Positions 26,201 through 35,990 are shown, numbered from the stretch's first letter. The stretch: DNA of 64,000 bases from Bdellovibrionales bacterium (GCA_016714165.1 JADJNU010000001.1:1426001-1490000); one strand, 5' to 3'. The notes: a model not told the origin generated them from the sequence alone. Translations and numbers: made by a program.

Positions 26201-27151
26201 ATGTTGTTTGATAACGTTCTTGAAGCTATTGGACGAACCCCTTTGGTTCGACTCAATCGAATCACTTCATACTTAAAGTGCAATGTTTACGCAAAACTTG
26301 AATTTTTGAATCCTGGCGGATCGGTGAAAGATCGCATTGGATATCAGATGGTTCTCGACGCTGAAAAAAGCGGTAGAATAAAACCTGGGGATACGCTGAT
26401 TGAAGCCACGAGTGGCAACACAGGCATCGGCATTGCCTTGGCAGGAGCTGTCAGGGGCTATAAGGTCATCATCACACTCCCTGAAAAAATGAGTCATGAG
26501 AAGGTTGTCACCCTGGCCGTATTGGGCGCAAAAATCATTCGTACCCCATCTCAGGCGGCTTCCGACGCACCTGAAAGTCACATAGGGGTCGCCAAGAAGT
26601 TGCAAAAAGAGATTCCGAACTCTCATATTCTTGACCAATACTCAAATCCCTCTAATTTTAATGCTCATTATCACGGTACTGCTCAAGAAATTCTCGATGA
26701 TCTAAACGGTCAAGTGGACATGGTTGTCATGACAGCTGGAACGGGCGGCACAATCACGGGAGTTGCTAAGCGGCTGAAAGAGGCAAATCCAAATGTGAAG
26801 ATCGTTGGCGTGGATCCCGTGGGTTCAATTCTGGCAGGCCCCGGCGAGCTCAAACCCTATTTGATCGAGGGCATTGGCTACGATTTCGTTCCCGAGGTCT
26901 TGCATCGTGAACTCGTTGATCTCTGGGTAAAATCAGAGGACAAGCCCTCGTTCCAATTGGCGCGTCGCTTGATTTGCGAGGAAGGTATCCTCTGCGGGGG
27001 ATCCAGTGGGGCCGCTATGTTTGGAGTCTTGAAGGCGAGTGAATCCCTCAAAGAAAATCAAAATTGCGTTGTCATTATACCCGACGGTATCAGAAACTAC
27101 ATGACCAAATTCGTTGATGATAAGTGGATGAGGGAGCACGCTTTTCAGTAA
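26201..27151 (+). CDS. cbs: Cystathionine beta-synthase-like PLP enzyme (catalytic core only)
   Basis: 316 aa from ATG 26201 (GGAGG upstream). Fold-type II PLP enzyme: Lys43 in GGSVKDR binds PLP, SGNTG (71-75) holds the substrate, GTGGT (180-184) the phosphate. The sequence follows eukaryote-type cystathionine beta-synthase more closely than CysK: PEKMSHEKV, SHILDQY, IGVDPxGSIL, EGIGYDFVPEVL and DGIRNYMTKFVDD. The regulatory CBS pair and heme region are absent. Condenses serine and homocysteine, or acts as an O-acetylserine sulfhydrylase. No partner gene for the reverse pathway is adjacent. Confidence 0.9.
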   Translation: MLFDNVLEAIGRTPLVRLNRITSYLKCNVYAKLEFLNPGGSVKDRIGYQMVLDAEKSGRIKPGDTLIEATSGNTGIGIALAGAVRGYKVIITLPEKMSHEKVVTLAVLGAKIIRTPSQAASDAPESHIGVAKKLQKEIPNSHILDQYSNPSNFNAHYHGTAQEILDDLNGQVDMVVMTAGTGGTITGVAKRLKEANPNVKIVGVDPVGSILAGPGELKPYLIEGIGYDFVPEVLHRELVDLWVKSEDKPSFQLARRLICEEGILCGGSSGAAMFGVLKASESLKENQNCVVIIPDGIRNYMTKFVDDKWMREHAFQ

Positions 27152-27199
27152 ACACGTGCAAAGCCTCATCCATCTTTTCCAAGACAATTATTGTCGTGC

Positions 27200-28924
27200 T
27201 TATTTTGCGACCAATAATTTTAGCTGCTCTAAGATTTTCTTTTTGTATGGCGCAAAACCATTCTTCATATCCTCAGCCGTCAGGGGATATTTCACGTCAG
27301 GTGTGACCCCCAGATTTTCGATTGGATTCAGGTCAACCCTTTCAGCAATGGATCCTGTGAATGAAAAACCGGCAACTCCCAAAAGATTGGGAAACTCAAC
27401 CCCATTCACATAGCCTCCGGCCCCTGCCGTACGAACGCCCAGTAGGGTCGCACGGTGATTGTCTTGTAAAATAGCTGGAAAAAAATCACCTCCGGAAAAG
27501 TCAAATTCATTGATCAAGACAAGTATTGGCTTTGTGTAACTTCCTTCGGGATGAGGCATAATTTTGTCTATGCCCAAATAAAATGGTGAGCTCAAATGCA
27601 CTCCCTGATTCCACTGCTCCACAATAAATTGCATGTATTCCTTAAAAAATTGGGAGAGCTGATAAGAAACGGGATATCCCCCTATGCTTGCTCCTAATAC
27701 TTTTTTTGCTTCTTCTTCGTTTGATACTTTTTCGAGGCTCTTCAGGGTTTCCAGCGCATTTGCAACATCGGCTTGAGTAATGATCATTCGGTGCTTTGGA
27801 GTCAGCATCGGTTTGTTGGTCAGCATCGCCACCAAACTGTAAAGATAAAATACGGATCCACCAGGATTATTCAATTGGTCGATGACCATGGCATCTGTGC
27901 TTTCCTCCATCCGTTTAACGATGGATAGAAATTCCTTCACTTCATCATCTCCAGCCATGTATGAGGGAATGCGGACGTACCCGTAAATCCCCCCGCCCTC
28001 TGCTCTAAAGATGTAGGCGTGGAATTTATTTTCCTTTTCTGTCTGCCAAAATATCTGACCCAAAGAAGGAACAAAACTCTGCTTGGCTCCCAACATATGC
28101 GGATTTGTCTGATTCAAACTTTTTGAGGATCCGAGTCCCTTCAAAAAGGCGGGCACCATCTGCCAGCTGGCAAGAGAATGGGTTCCGCTAGGAGTCTCAA
28201 GGTTTTGAGAGTCCTGTGCTAAACTATTGTATTTGATTTTCTCTTCCTGATACTCCCAGGTCAGTTGATGAATGAGAGTCTGTACTTTTCCATCTTTATT
28301 TCGTGTCACTTCGAGTTCGACAGGCCCACGTGGAACCGCAATCCCTCTATTTGCCACGCGTCGGGTTAGGTACATCTCAGCAAGGACTTGGTCTGTTTCA
28401 AACACGTTTTGATCGATCTCTGTCAGGATTTGATTGCGTTCCTCGACAATCGGCTTGCCATTAAATCCCGTGATTTCATCCCCTACCAAAATGGGAAATG
28501 ATTTCTCAGGAAGCTTATCTCGATCAATCCAAACGATAAAAAACTTCCCCTCGGCCGAGCGAATTTCGATTGGCAATGTGGCCCTTTCAGAGGCGTGAAA
28601 CGAAATGCCAACATGATAATCTCTGGTGCTACCAACGAGTTTTCTTAAAATCCTTTGCGCACTCTTTATATTTAGATCGGAACCCAAACCAAGAACTGAA
28701 GCTCTCGCCTTATTCGCTTCATCCTCAATCCTCCACCCACTTTGCTTTGCCTTCCAATCCCGAGGCGCATAAGAAGAACTAAAAACGTTCTCGATAAACT
28801 CGATCGTACTTAACGTCTGCTTTTGATATATAGAGTCGGCGTGAAGCGCCTGCGACAAAACTGCGCTTAAAAAGAAAATCCCGGCCCCTATCTTTGATTT
28901 CCCATTCTTGATTGCCATTTCCAT
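27200..28924 (-). CDS. CPAF-like S41 family secreted serine protease
   Basis: About 574 aa; ATG 28924 is preferred because GGGGGAG lies eight bases upstream (ATG 28930 also possible). Signal peptide to about residue 30. His104 (STRDYHVGIS), Ser477 (NEFDFSGGDFF) and Glu536 (PIENLGV) reproduce the triad of chlamydial CPAF: His near 105, and Ser-to-Glu spacing of 59 as in Ser499/Glu558. Other CPAF-like blocks are DQLNNPGGSVFYLY and GVRTAGAGGYV. A PDZ-like insert is at about 115-225. CPAF homologs outside chlamydiae are scattered among predatory or secretory bacteria. Likely exported; substrate unknown. Confidence 0.85.
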   Translation of the reverse strand: MEMAIKNGKSKIGAGIFFLSAVLSQALHADSIYQKQTLSTIEFIENVFSSSYAPRDWKAKQSGWRIEDEANKARASVLGLGSDLNIKSAQRILRKLVGSTRDYHVGISFHASERATLPIEIRSAEGKFFIVWIDRDKLPEKSFPILVGDEITGFNGKPIVEERNQILTEIDQNVFETDQVLAEMYLTRRVANRGIAVPRGPVELEVTRNKDGKVQTLIHQLTWEYQEEKIKYNSLAQDSQNLETPSGTHSLASWQMVPAFLKGLGSSKSLNQTNPHMLGAKQSFVPSLGQIFWQTEKENKFHAYIFRAEGGGIYGYVRIPSYMAGDDEVKEFLSIVKRMEESTDAMVIDQLNNPGGSVFYLYSLVAMLTNKPMLTPKHRMIITQADVANALETLKSLEKVSNEEEAKKVLGASIGGYPVSYQLSQFFKEYMQFIVEQWNQGVHLSSPFYLGIDKIMPHPEGSYTKPILVLINEFDFSGGDFFPAILQDNHRATLLGVRTAGAGGYVNGVEFPNLLGVAGFSFTGSIAERVDLNPIENLGVTPDVKYPLTAEDMKNGFAPYKKKILEQLKLLVAK

Positions 28925-29081
28925 TTGCATAACTCCCCCAGAAGATAGTTGTGTTTGTCTCGCGAAGAAACAGTCAAAGTCCCCTCAATGTTGGCTTCTC
29001 ATTTAAAAAGAGACAAAAAGTGGAAGCACAAAATCCTTTTCACGCTCCCACACAAAAACCACATCGACCCAACTAGAATCA

Positions 29082-30737
29082 TCAAAACCCCGAACCCGTT
29101 GGCAAAAGAAATTCAATTCCCAGCGCCTTGTTGACCGCTGCTTGAGCGTCAATTAACCCAGATCCATTTTGATTGGCATCGTTCGGAGATAGCGCTTGAG
29201 CTGTCGACACGATAATCTCACGCACCTGATCGGGAGTGAGAGCTTTGTTAACCCCTCTTATAAGAGCCGCCACGCCCGCAACATGAGGAGAAGCCATAGA
29301 TGTTCCCGCCATCTTTTCGAAATCGCTGGATCGAGAATGAAGGCTAACCGAGATAGGACCCTTTGCAGCAAGTTCAAGACCAGCTTCCTGCGTGATAGAT
29401 GCGACAGGAATAGCAACACTGACTCCATCCCCTAGGCTCGCACCCAGAACTCCGGGTTGATTGTTATAAATGATAACACCAGTCGCTCCTGCTTGGAGGG
29501 CATTTTTCACTTTGTCTACAAAAGTAATTTCACCTCTCAAAATCAAAGCGATTTTGCCTTGTACAGAGAGACCACTGTAGTCTTCTGGTTTTCCAAGTCC
29601 AACAGGAATAAGTTCTCCAACCAATGGATCCACCTGAACGGCGGCACCCTGCACGGGCAAACTGTCAATGCGAACCATCCCCTGTCCATCACCAAGATCC
29701 ACCTTCAGATCAGTTGTGACTCCTGATCCGCGCGGGACACTAGAGACAACGTTTACCCCTGGCGCCATCACATCTAATTCAGGACCCCAATTTGAAAAAT
29801 CGGCTTTCACCAAATTTTCGTCAACCGCACCCACCGCAATATTTGAATCATAGGCCGCAGGAAAGGAAACCTGACCAACTCCGTCGTTTCCGGACGCACA
29901 AACCACAACAACACCCGCAAGTTTTGCTGCCTCATAAGCCCTCGCGCCAGCGGGCGAATCAAAAGGTCCGCCCAATGACAAGTTCATCACATCTACCTTT
30001 TCCTGTATGCCCCAGTTGATTCCACTCAAAATCGATATTGACGAGCACCCCTTTTTTGAGCAAACACGAGCAGATAAAAGCTGAGCCTCGGGGGCCACTC
30101 CGACCAAACCAGTCACTTTGCCATCCGCTAAGATCGTGCCCGCAACATGAGTTCCGTGGGAAATATTATCGTAGTAATCGTAGGGAGGCTCTGGCTCATC
30201 AACGTCAGAAAAATTCTGCCCTTTTTCAAACCGACTCGCAAGATCCGGATGGTCTCGATCTATTCCCGTGTCTAGAACTAACACTCTCGCTCCGCGGCCG
30301 GAATTAGCGCTGGTCCAAGCATCAGGTGCGCGAATGGCCTTTATCCCCCATGGTACTTCCACATGCTCCATCAATCCCGCAGTCATCACTGACTGAGGAA
30401 GGCCCTTGGGCGCTGGAATAAAAAATTCTTCTTCGATATCAGCAATTCCATGTTCGCCTTTGAGAGACACCAATGTCTGATCCGATTCGGACTCCACAAC
30501 GACCATTTGGATTTTATCAAACAAGAGCTGAACACGAGCGCCCGATTGAGAAAACATCTGAAGCGCCGGAGAGTTGACTGGAACACCCAGTTGGGCCAGT
30601 TTGAGAGACTGATAGGCCAGAGGCGAGTCTATAGTAACAACAAAACGTTTTGCCGCGAAAGAAGTGGCCATCCCCCAAACTGCAAAGACCAAAACAAACA
30701 AACCTCTTAAGCCCCATTTCAACGCCGGAAGTGCCAT
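29082..30737 (-). CDS. Subtilisin-like S8 serine protease with PA insert
   Basis: 551 aa from ATG 30737 (G-rich ribosome binding site directly upstream). Signal peptide ends near FAAKR. An N-terminal propeptide-like region (about 28-120) precedes the catalytic domain: Asp156 (VLDTGIDRDHPD), His194 (SHGTHVAG), Ser480 (GTSMASPHVAG). A protease-associated (PA) domain is inserted at about 345-460 (GKIALILRGEITFVDKVKNALQAG). Length and order match secreted subtilases. The upstream region is AT-rich with TATATAAGGATATATATTT, a likely promoter. Extracellular proteolysis is inferred. Confidence 0.95.
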   Translation of the reverse strand: MALPALKWGLRGLFVLVFAVWGMATSFAAKRFVVTIDSPLAYQSLKLAQLGVPVNSPALQMFSQSGARVQLLFDKIQMVVVESESDQTLVSLKGEHGIADIEEEFFIPAPKGLPQSVMTAGLMEHVEVPWGIKAIRAPDAWTSANSGRGARVLVLDTGIDRDHPDLASRFEKGQNFSDVDEPEPPYDYYDNISHGTHVAGTILADGKVTGLVGVAPEAQLLSARVCSKKGCSSISILSGINWGIQEKVDVMNLSLGGPFDSPAGARAYEAAKLAGVVVVCASGNDGVGQVSFPAAYDSNIAVGAVDENLVKADFSNWGPELDVMAPGVNVVSSVPRGSGVTTDLKVDLGDGQGMVRIDSLPVQGAAVQVDPLVGELIPVGLGKPEDYSGLSVQGKIALILRGEITFVDKVKNALQAGATGVIIYNNQPGVLGASLGDGVSVAIPVASITQEAGLELAAKGPISVSLHSRSSDFEKMAGTSMASPHVAGVAALIRGVNKALTPDQVREIIVSTAQALSPNDANQNGSGLIDAQAAVNKALGIEFLLPTGSGF

Positions 30738-30952
30738 AATCCCCCCCCCTTTTTTTAGAACTCGACCAACGGCCAGAATTCTTTGGTAATGAAAAATATT
30801 TATATAAGGATATATATTTTGCAAGAGATTTGGTTCCAAACTGGAACTTATTTTTTTATATCTGGTATCAAACAGTTTGTTGGATTCTTGAGATGGTCCG
30901 CCAGCGCGAAGAATTGTATTTCCGTTAATGATTCGATGGCTTGAAAAGCCTT

Positions 30953-31720
30953 TTAGCCACCATCTACATCCAATTCCAATTTGGAAATCTGAACCAAATA
31001 CTCTGATTTCGTATCATCGCCGTCAGAGGACAACCACAAGGCCAACACCTCCTTGATCTCGGAAAACCGATGGTCCAACGCAAAATCACCGTCTTCAGGG
31101 AGGCGCCACAAAACTCTTTCTTCAATGAGGTCGCTGACTGGGTGTTTGCGATTTCTACCCAGAGAGCTGGCGATTTGAGTTGCCTTGAGAAAATAGATCT
31201 TGTCAATGCCTACCTCAGGAGGCGCAAGCTCATAGAGTTTAACAATCCAGTCCGCTGCCAACATTTTCTGGATAGGATTCAGCCTCTTTTGTCCTTTTAA
31301 GACAAATCCCACACGAACCTGATAATCGTCAGCCAACTGATCGCCCTGAGCAGTTCCTTTGGGAATATTAAGATGACCAGTCACCCGTCCCAAAATCCTC
31401 ACTCCACGGACCTTTTGAACCTTCGGCAATGGATAAATCACCGGACTTGCAGACTGGCTGACTTTCATCTCAAGGCCGGAAGCGCTGAACATAACTTTGT
31501 TGCTAACAAGCTTTCGATATTTCAAAACCTGCCAGGCACCCTGCTCATTCAAAGGAATCATGAAACTAGCAAACAAAAAAAATGATGCAGCCAATGAACC
31601 GGCTTCAGACTTGGCACATTCACTTTTAATATCAATCACATCACTTATTTTGCCTCTAAGACGAGTATCCTTGGCACGAATTCTTGCCTTAAAAAGACTA
31701 AAAATTGAAAATGGAAACAA
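30953..31720 (-). CDS. Hypothetical protein, DUF3047-like
   Basis: 255 aa by the longest frame; the start is uncertain, since the first 35 residues are basic and unlike a signal, whereas residues 38-60 (AGSLAASFFLFASFMIPL) look like a signal core. The body (WQVLKYRKLVSNKVMFSASGL ... DDYQVRVGFVLKG) resembles the DUF3047 pattern of periplasmic proteins. No catalytic motif seen. Divergent from the next gene; co-directional with the subtilase. Confidence 0.55.
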   Translation of the reverse strand: MFPFSIFSLFKARIRAKDTRLRGKISDVIDIKSECAKSEAGSLAASFFLFASFMIPLNEQGAWQVLKYRKLVSNKVMFSASGLEMKVSQSASPVIYPLPKVQKVRGVRILGRVTGHLNIPKGTAQGDQLADDYQVRVGFVLKGQKRLNPIQKMLAADWIVKLYELAPPEVGIDKIYFLKATQIASSLGRNRKHPVSDLIEERVLWRLPEDGDFALDHRFSEIKEVLALWLSSDGDDTKSEYLVQISKLELDVDGG

Positions 31721-31789
31721 AGAATACCACCCTTTTAATTTGATGACAGGACTTCGGTGACTTCATATTCTAACTGCGGGGAGACCACA

Positions 31790-32530
31790 ATGACAAGATG
31801 GTGGAACAAAACTGGAGGAATCGGCTACCACTACTTAGCCCTGCGATTTCGGCATAATCTTTGGCAGGAATATCTGAATTTTATCGAAGAATTTTTATTT
31901 TCAATTCAGTGGCTTTCATCAAACAAACCTAAGAAACTTTTACTGCTTGGTCCCAGCGCTGGGTACACGCTCCCAACCCTTTGGCTAAAGGAATTTACTG
32001 AGATCCTCGCTATCGACTTCGATCCCCTTGCACCGTTTCTATTTAAACGAATTCACGGTCCATTGCCCATTCTTTGGACAAGGGAAAACTTTTTTTCTGA
32101 CTCCTCCGATGCCTGGAGAATTGATCGATTGCTTCGCCTTCGTCAGTCTTTTCCCGACCATCTCTGGTTTTTTACAAATTTAATTGGACAGCTACCGCTC
32201 ACTCTGAAAAAAATGAGTCTCCATGAAGAAGACCAATGGTTTCATTGGCAACAGGATTGGCATCAGGTACTTCTCGAACGAAGCTGGGTTTCTCTCCACG
32301 ATATTTTTTCAGTTCCTTTTGGGATCCGGTCAATCACTCCTTTTTCTCAAACATGGCAGACTGCAAGCAAAGAGGAATTGCTTCAGAATATTTTCAAAAA
32401 AAATGAAAAAGCAGTTGTAACGGACCATCTCACTCACGGACTACTCCCGCTTCACACAAGAAAGGAACTCGCGCTCTGGCGAATTCAACCTCATCAAACC
32501 CAAATAATCGAAGCTGTAACAAATGTCTGA
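31790..32530 (+). CDS. Hypothetical protein, methyltransferase-like fold
   Basis: 246 aa from ATG 31790 (GGGGAG upstream; GTG 31757 also open). A degenerate SAM-binding motif may be LLLLGPSAGYTLPT (motif I) followed by ILAIDFDPLA (acidic end of strand 2). Aromatic-rich C-terminal half. No family recognised. The end has two in-frame stops nine bases apart within TGAGAGAAATGAGAG. Confidence 0.5.
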   Translation: MTRWWNKTGGIGYHYLALRFRHNLWQEYLNFIEEFLFSIQWLSSNKPKKLLLLGPSAGYTLPTLWLKEFTEILAIDFDPLAPFLFKRIHGPLPILWTRENFFSDSSDAWRIDRLLRLRQSFPDHLWFFTNLIGQLPLTLKKMSLHEEDQWFHWQQDWHQVLLERSWVSLHDIFSVPFGIRSITPFSQTWQTASKEELLQNIFKKNEKAVVTDHLTHGLLPLHTRKELALWRIQPHQTQIIEAVTNV

Positions 32531-32570
32531 GAGAAATGAGAGGCAATTCAAAAGTAATAGGAATCAAGCA

Positions 32571-33260
32571 TCAAGCGACTGATAACCAAGCATGAAGACG
32601 TGATTGATCCGCCCTTTTTTTCAGAGGGGAAAGAGCGACTCGAAAGCGCTTCTGCGGAAGCTGATTTTCTACAATAGAGCAGGTCAACTGAACCGACTCG
32701 CCATTTCTCGGTTTGATAATGGTGATAGTGCAATACCCAAACACCCAATCGGGCAAAGGATCGATGAGCAACAGACCGCCTACAGAGACATCAACAGAGG
32801 TTGTTTCAAATTTTTTCCGGTTGCATTCTATCAAGATTTTATAGCTGCGTTTGATTCGCTGATGTGCACGCTGAACAAATTCGGCACCCTCAGATTCGAC
32901 TGGTAAATCCGGTATCTCACCAATGGCTACCACCTCGGCGTTAGTTGAAATCTCCTCCGCGACATCATTGCCCTGGTACAGTCTTTTAATCTCAATAATA
33001 CTCTGATCTTCACGATACTCTTCCGGAATCTCCGGAGGCGGCTGTTTCATCGAGCGCAAGGAAATCTTTAGAAGCTCTGGCAAAGTCGTGACTACCTTCC
33101 AATGCGCCCAATCCTCACGCCACACCAACCAATGCATGCGATCTGGGATTGGCAATCGAGACATCAGAATCCGCACCTCATCCCGAACGAGTCCCTCCAA
33201 AAGCTCCTCGCTCTCTGTATTGTAGAGACACCACAAATATTTTGAATCCTCATTAACCAA
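32571..33260 (-). CDS. GYF-like plus PilZ domain protein (paralog 2)
   Basis: 229 aa from TTG 33260, with AAGGAG five bases upstream. N-terminal GYF_2-like domain (LWCLYNTESEE ... HWLVWREDWAHWKVV), a linker, then PilZ: RIKRSYKILIECN and TSVDVSVGGLLLI, which keeps the DxSxxG element needed for cyclic-di-GMP binding. Paralog of 24199-24990, where this element is lost. Both use TTG starts. The stop lies in a 7-bp tandem repeat (32563-32576). Probable cyclic-di-GMP effector. Confidence 0.75.
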   Translation of the reverse strand: MVNEDSKYLWCLYNTESEELLEGLVRDEVRILMSRLPIPDRMHWLVWREDWAHWKVVTTLPELLKISLRSMKQPPPEIPEEYREDQSIIEIKRLYQGNDVAEEISTNAEVVAIGEIPDLPVESEGAEFVQRAHQRIKRSYKILIECNRKKFETTSVDVSVGGLLLIDPLPDWVFGYCTITIIKPRNGESVQLTCSIVENQLPQKRFRVALSPLKKRADQSRLHAWLSVA

Positions 33261-33278
33261 ATGCTCTCCTTAGAACAC

Positions 33279-34508
33279 TCAAAAGCAAGTCTTTGCCACA
33301 AAAGCTTCCTTCTTGCCTTTTATATGCACCTTCATCCAAACCCCGTTGTGTTGACTCACAACCAGTTCTTGACCTTGATGAACAGCTTGAACAACTCGTC
33401 CATTTGCCGATGCGGCATCTCTCAAATTACAGTCCTTGCTGAGGGACATTTTCTTTGAAGATGCTTCTTTTCGCGTTGTCGAAACCTTCATTCCATTATC
33501 CTGACGGGCGGCAATAGCATCATTTGCATTTTCTACAGCTACAGCACTCATTCTCGCTCGAGATTCAAGGGAAGCCGATTTGCGCTCTTGGCCGTGAGCC
33601 TTTTCCTTTCGAGTCCCCAGCTGAGCAAGCCTCTGGCGCTGACCTGCCTTAAGTTCATTAAGGTGAGCTTGAGCATCAGCGGCCCTTCCTTTAGCCTGAT
33701 CCGCCTCAGCCTCTGCCATCCCTACCTCTTCCTCCTTCAATTCCAATTCCTTACGGAGCTTGCGCATCTGCAGTTCAGCCTTATTCACAATGCTATTTGA
33801 TGCGTCCATCTGTTCCTTAAAGTGAGACTTTTTGGTTTCAGCATCGCGTGTCTCCTTTCTGAGTTTTTCTTCCGTCTGCCTTATTCTTGCGAGACTGCTT
33901 TTTTCGGCTAACTTGGACTCAGCCAAGTCCTTTTTTGCTTTTGTCACTGTTTCCTTTGTTTTTTGTATTTGATATTCTATCTCTCGAATCTGATTCATGT
34001 TCCCGCTCACTTTTTCGTTGATCATATTGCGGTCTCGCAATGTTTTATCTCTCGCGTCAATCATCTCAGCGTGTTGGTTTTTCTTATTTGCAATATCTTG
34101 ATTTAATTTCTTGATCTGGGCCTCTGATCTCTGGATATCCTTTTGGTAGGCCTCTTTTTCCTGCCTGGCCGCAACAATTTTTTTATCGTATTCCGAAATT
34201 TGAGCTTCGGCATCTCGAGATTTGCTGCGCGCTCTCGCAATGGCCCCCTGAGCTTCCTCTTTAGCTTTGTCGGCGGCCTTCCTTTCATTTTCAGCCCGAT
34301 TTCTGGAAGCCTTTGCCTCTTCAGTCGCGGCGTCCGACTCTTGGAGAGTGTCTTCCATTTCGGATTCGACATCATCCAGATCCGCAACCATAATGCCACG
34401 GGAATCAGAGGCTTCAACTTCGCTCACCATCATCATCGTCATCTGAAACAAGAGAAAGAGATGGACCCCCCCAAGACATGTGACTTTGATGAATGATTTA
34501 ACTGACAT
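33279..34508 (-). CDS. Exported coiled-coil protein with C-terminal SH3 domain
   Basis: 409 aa from ATG 34508 (longer frame open to 34637). Signal peptide (FIKVTCLGGVHLFLLFQMTMMM, ends VEA). Residues about 45-330 are almost pure Glu/Lys/Ala coiled coil, then a Lys-rich hinge, then a bacterial SH3 domain (CNLRDAASANGRVVQAVHQG ... GVWMKVHIKG). This plan fits a periplasmic, peptidoglycan-associated structural protein. It is 18 bases downstream of, and not overlapping, the PilZ gene on the same strand. Confidence 0.75.
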   Translation of the reverse strand: MSVKSFIKVTCLGGVHLFLLFQMTMMMVSEVEASDSRGIMVADLDDVESEMEDTLQESDAATEEAKASRNRAENERKAADKAKEEAQGAIARARSKSRDAEAQISEYDKKIVAARQEKEAYQKDIQRSEAQIKKLNQDIANKKNQHAEMIDARDKTLRDRNMINEKVSGNMNQIREIEYQIQKTKETVTKAKKDLAESKLAEKSSLARIRQTEEKLRKETRDAETKKSHFKEQMDASNSIVNKAELQMRKLRKELELKEEEVGMAEAEADQAKGRAADAQAHLNELKAGQRQRLAQLGTRKEKAHGQERKSASLESRARMSAVAVENANDAIAARQDNGMKVSTTRKEASSKKMSLSKDCNLRDAASANGRVVQAVHQGQELVVSQHNGVWMKVHIKGKKEAFVAKTCF

Positions 34509-35150
34509 TCCTCGATCTTTACATACCCCATGCCCTCCGCCATGCCCACAAATGGGAGCATCTCCCAAGAATGGGTCGAATCCAGATTTCAGAAATAAGC
34601 CACGCTTCAATGATGAATCATACCTTAGAGATGGCATTCCTCGTCCCCTCCCGCCTGGGATGTCTCTAACTTATCGGCAATTGGATAGAATATTGAAATG
34701 AATGGGCCTCGACCCCAACAAGTAAATGATGAATTTTATACATGTACCGGACCGCTTTTGGAACCTCTGTCAAAGAGCCTTTCAAACTGCTTACATATCA
34801 ATAAATATCAAGTAATTACAATGGGTTAAATTAAAATAAGTTTCTTGGCTCACACCAGGCCGAGAACGCTGGACCATTTTGGCCTGTTAAATTTTCCATT
34901 AGAGATAATTTGGCGTTCTCAAATCAAAACAAATGGGTCCAGACCACAAGATCACTTGGCACTGACCTTGCTATAGAGGATGTGCATCCCCCCTTAGCGG
35001 CCTGGTCCCCCTCCTTACCCTCCAGGTCGCTATTTTTTTGTTCAAATCCCAAAAATGAGAATCCCCCGAAGGAGCGAACTCCATAGTCCTTTGCACTGAA
35101 TCCCTTCTGGACCCTTTTCGGTTCACTGGAAACGACATAAACTGTGGCGG
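34509..35150. other. 640-base region without a supported gene
   Basis: Promoter region of the coiled-coil gene (minus) and the amidase (plus). An 8-bp inverted repeat GAGAACGC/GCGTTCTC lies near 34861 and 34913. A 78-codon minus frame at 34924-35160 has biased composition and no ribosome binding site and is not accepted. AT-rich around 34780-34840. Confidence 0.45.
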
Positions 35151-35954
35151 ATGGCTCCAATAATTGTCTTTGTTTGGCGGGATAGATTCCTTCGACCCTT
35201 AGCAGCTATGTTGTCGGGAACTCTCCTCTTTCATTTGCCCTTCTCGCTTTGCTATGCTTCGGCTAAAATCATCATTGATCCTGGGCACGGAGGGCAGGAC
35301 AAAGGGGCCGTTTTCAACGGCACAAAAGAGTCTGACCTCACCCTCCAGATATCCACCCGGCTCCATAGCCTTTTGCGTCAGCGCGGATTTGAAGTGGTCA
35401 TGACAAGGGAAACAGACCGGCATGTCTCTCTCGCCGAGAGGGCCCGAATAGCAAGAGAACACGAGGGCCATCTGTTTTTGAGTATTCATACAAACTCCTC
35501 AGGAGACACCAAGGCACACGGCATGGAAGTGTATTTTGAGAATCAGCTTCCCGCGGACGAGGAATCCATGTTTCTCGCTAACAAAGAGAATAGTGACCTC
35601 AAACAAAAGGAAGAAACGGGGTGGCCGCTCCGACCTATCGCCGAAGCCGATCATCTGAGCGGAGATCTGCTCAATATTGTTCAGGACCTTCAGCGAAATT
35701 TTCGAATTCAAACCAGCTCCCAATTTGCCCTCCAATTGGCTGAGAATTGGCGAGGAAGGAAGCGCCCCGCAGAAAACACCGTTCATCAAGCCCCATTTTA
35801 TGTCCTAAAAAACGTCAATATGACGAGTGCCCTTATTGAGGTTGGTTTCATCTCTAATATCAGCGAAGCAGAAGATCTCAAATCTGCGAGCTACCAAAAT
35901 GAAATTGTCCGGGGAATTTTGCATGGAATCGAAGGTTTTACTCAAAAGAAATGA
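35151..35954 (+). CDS. N-acetylmuramoyl-L-alanine amidase (Amidase_3, AmiC type)
   Basis: 267 aa. Signal peptide ends near CYASA. Zinc ligands of the family are visible: His in IIIDPGHGGQDKG, Glu in KESDLTLQIS, His in FLSIHTNSS, and the catalytic Glu in SALIEVGFISN. Cleaves the amide between MurNAc and the stem peptide during cell separation or wall remodelling in the periplasm. A possible autoinhibitory insert is at about 125-190. 37 bases upstream of rph, so possibly the first gene of the operon. Tandem stop TGATAG. Confidence 0.95.
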   Translation: MAPIIVFVWRDRFLRPLAAMLSGTLLFHLPFSLCYASAKIIIDPGHGGQDKGAVFNGTKESDLTLQISTRLHSLLRQRGFEVVMTRETDRHVSLAERARIAREHEGHLFLSIHTNSSGDTKAHGMEVYFENQLPADEESMFLANKENSDLKQKEETGWPLRPIAEADHLSGDLLNIVQDLQRNFRIQTSSQFALQLAENWRGRKRPAENTVHQAPFYVLKNVNMTSALIEVGFISNISEAEDLKSASYQNEIVRGILHGIEGFTQKK

Positions 35955-35990
35955 TAGACAAATTGGCGGCCGAGGACCTAAGGTACCGCC

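Noticed and set aside
27180..27200. Bidirectional terminator between the CBS and S41 genes
   Set aside because: GACAATTATTGTC is a 6-bp AT-rich palindrome, too weak and without a clear T run.
34924..35160. 78-codon minus-strand ORF
   Set aside because: No ribosome binding site, no recognisable domain, overlaps the amidase start region.
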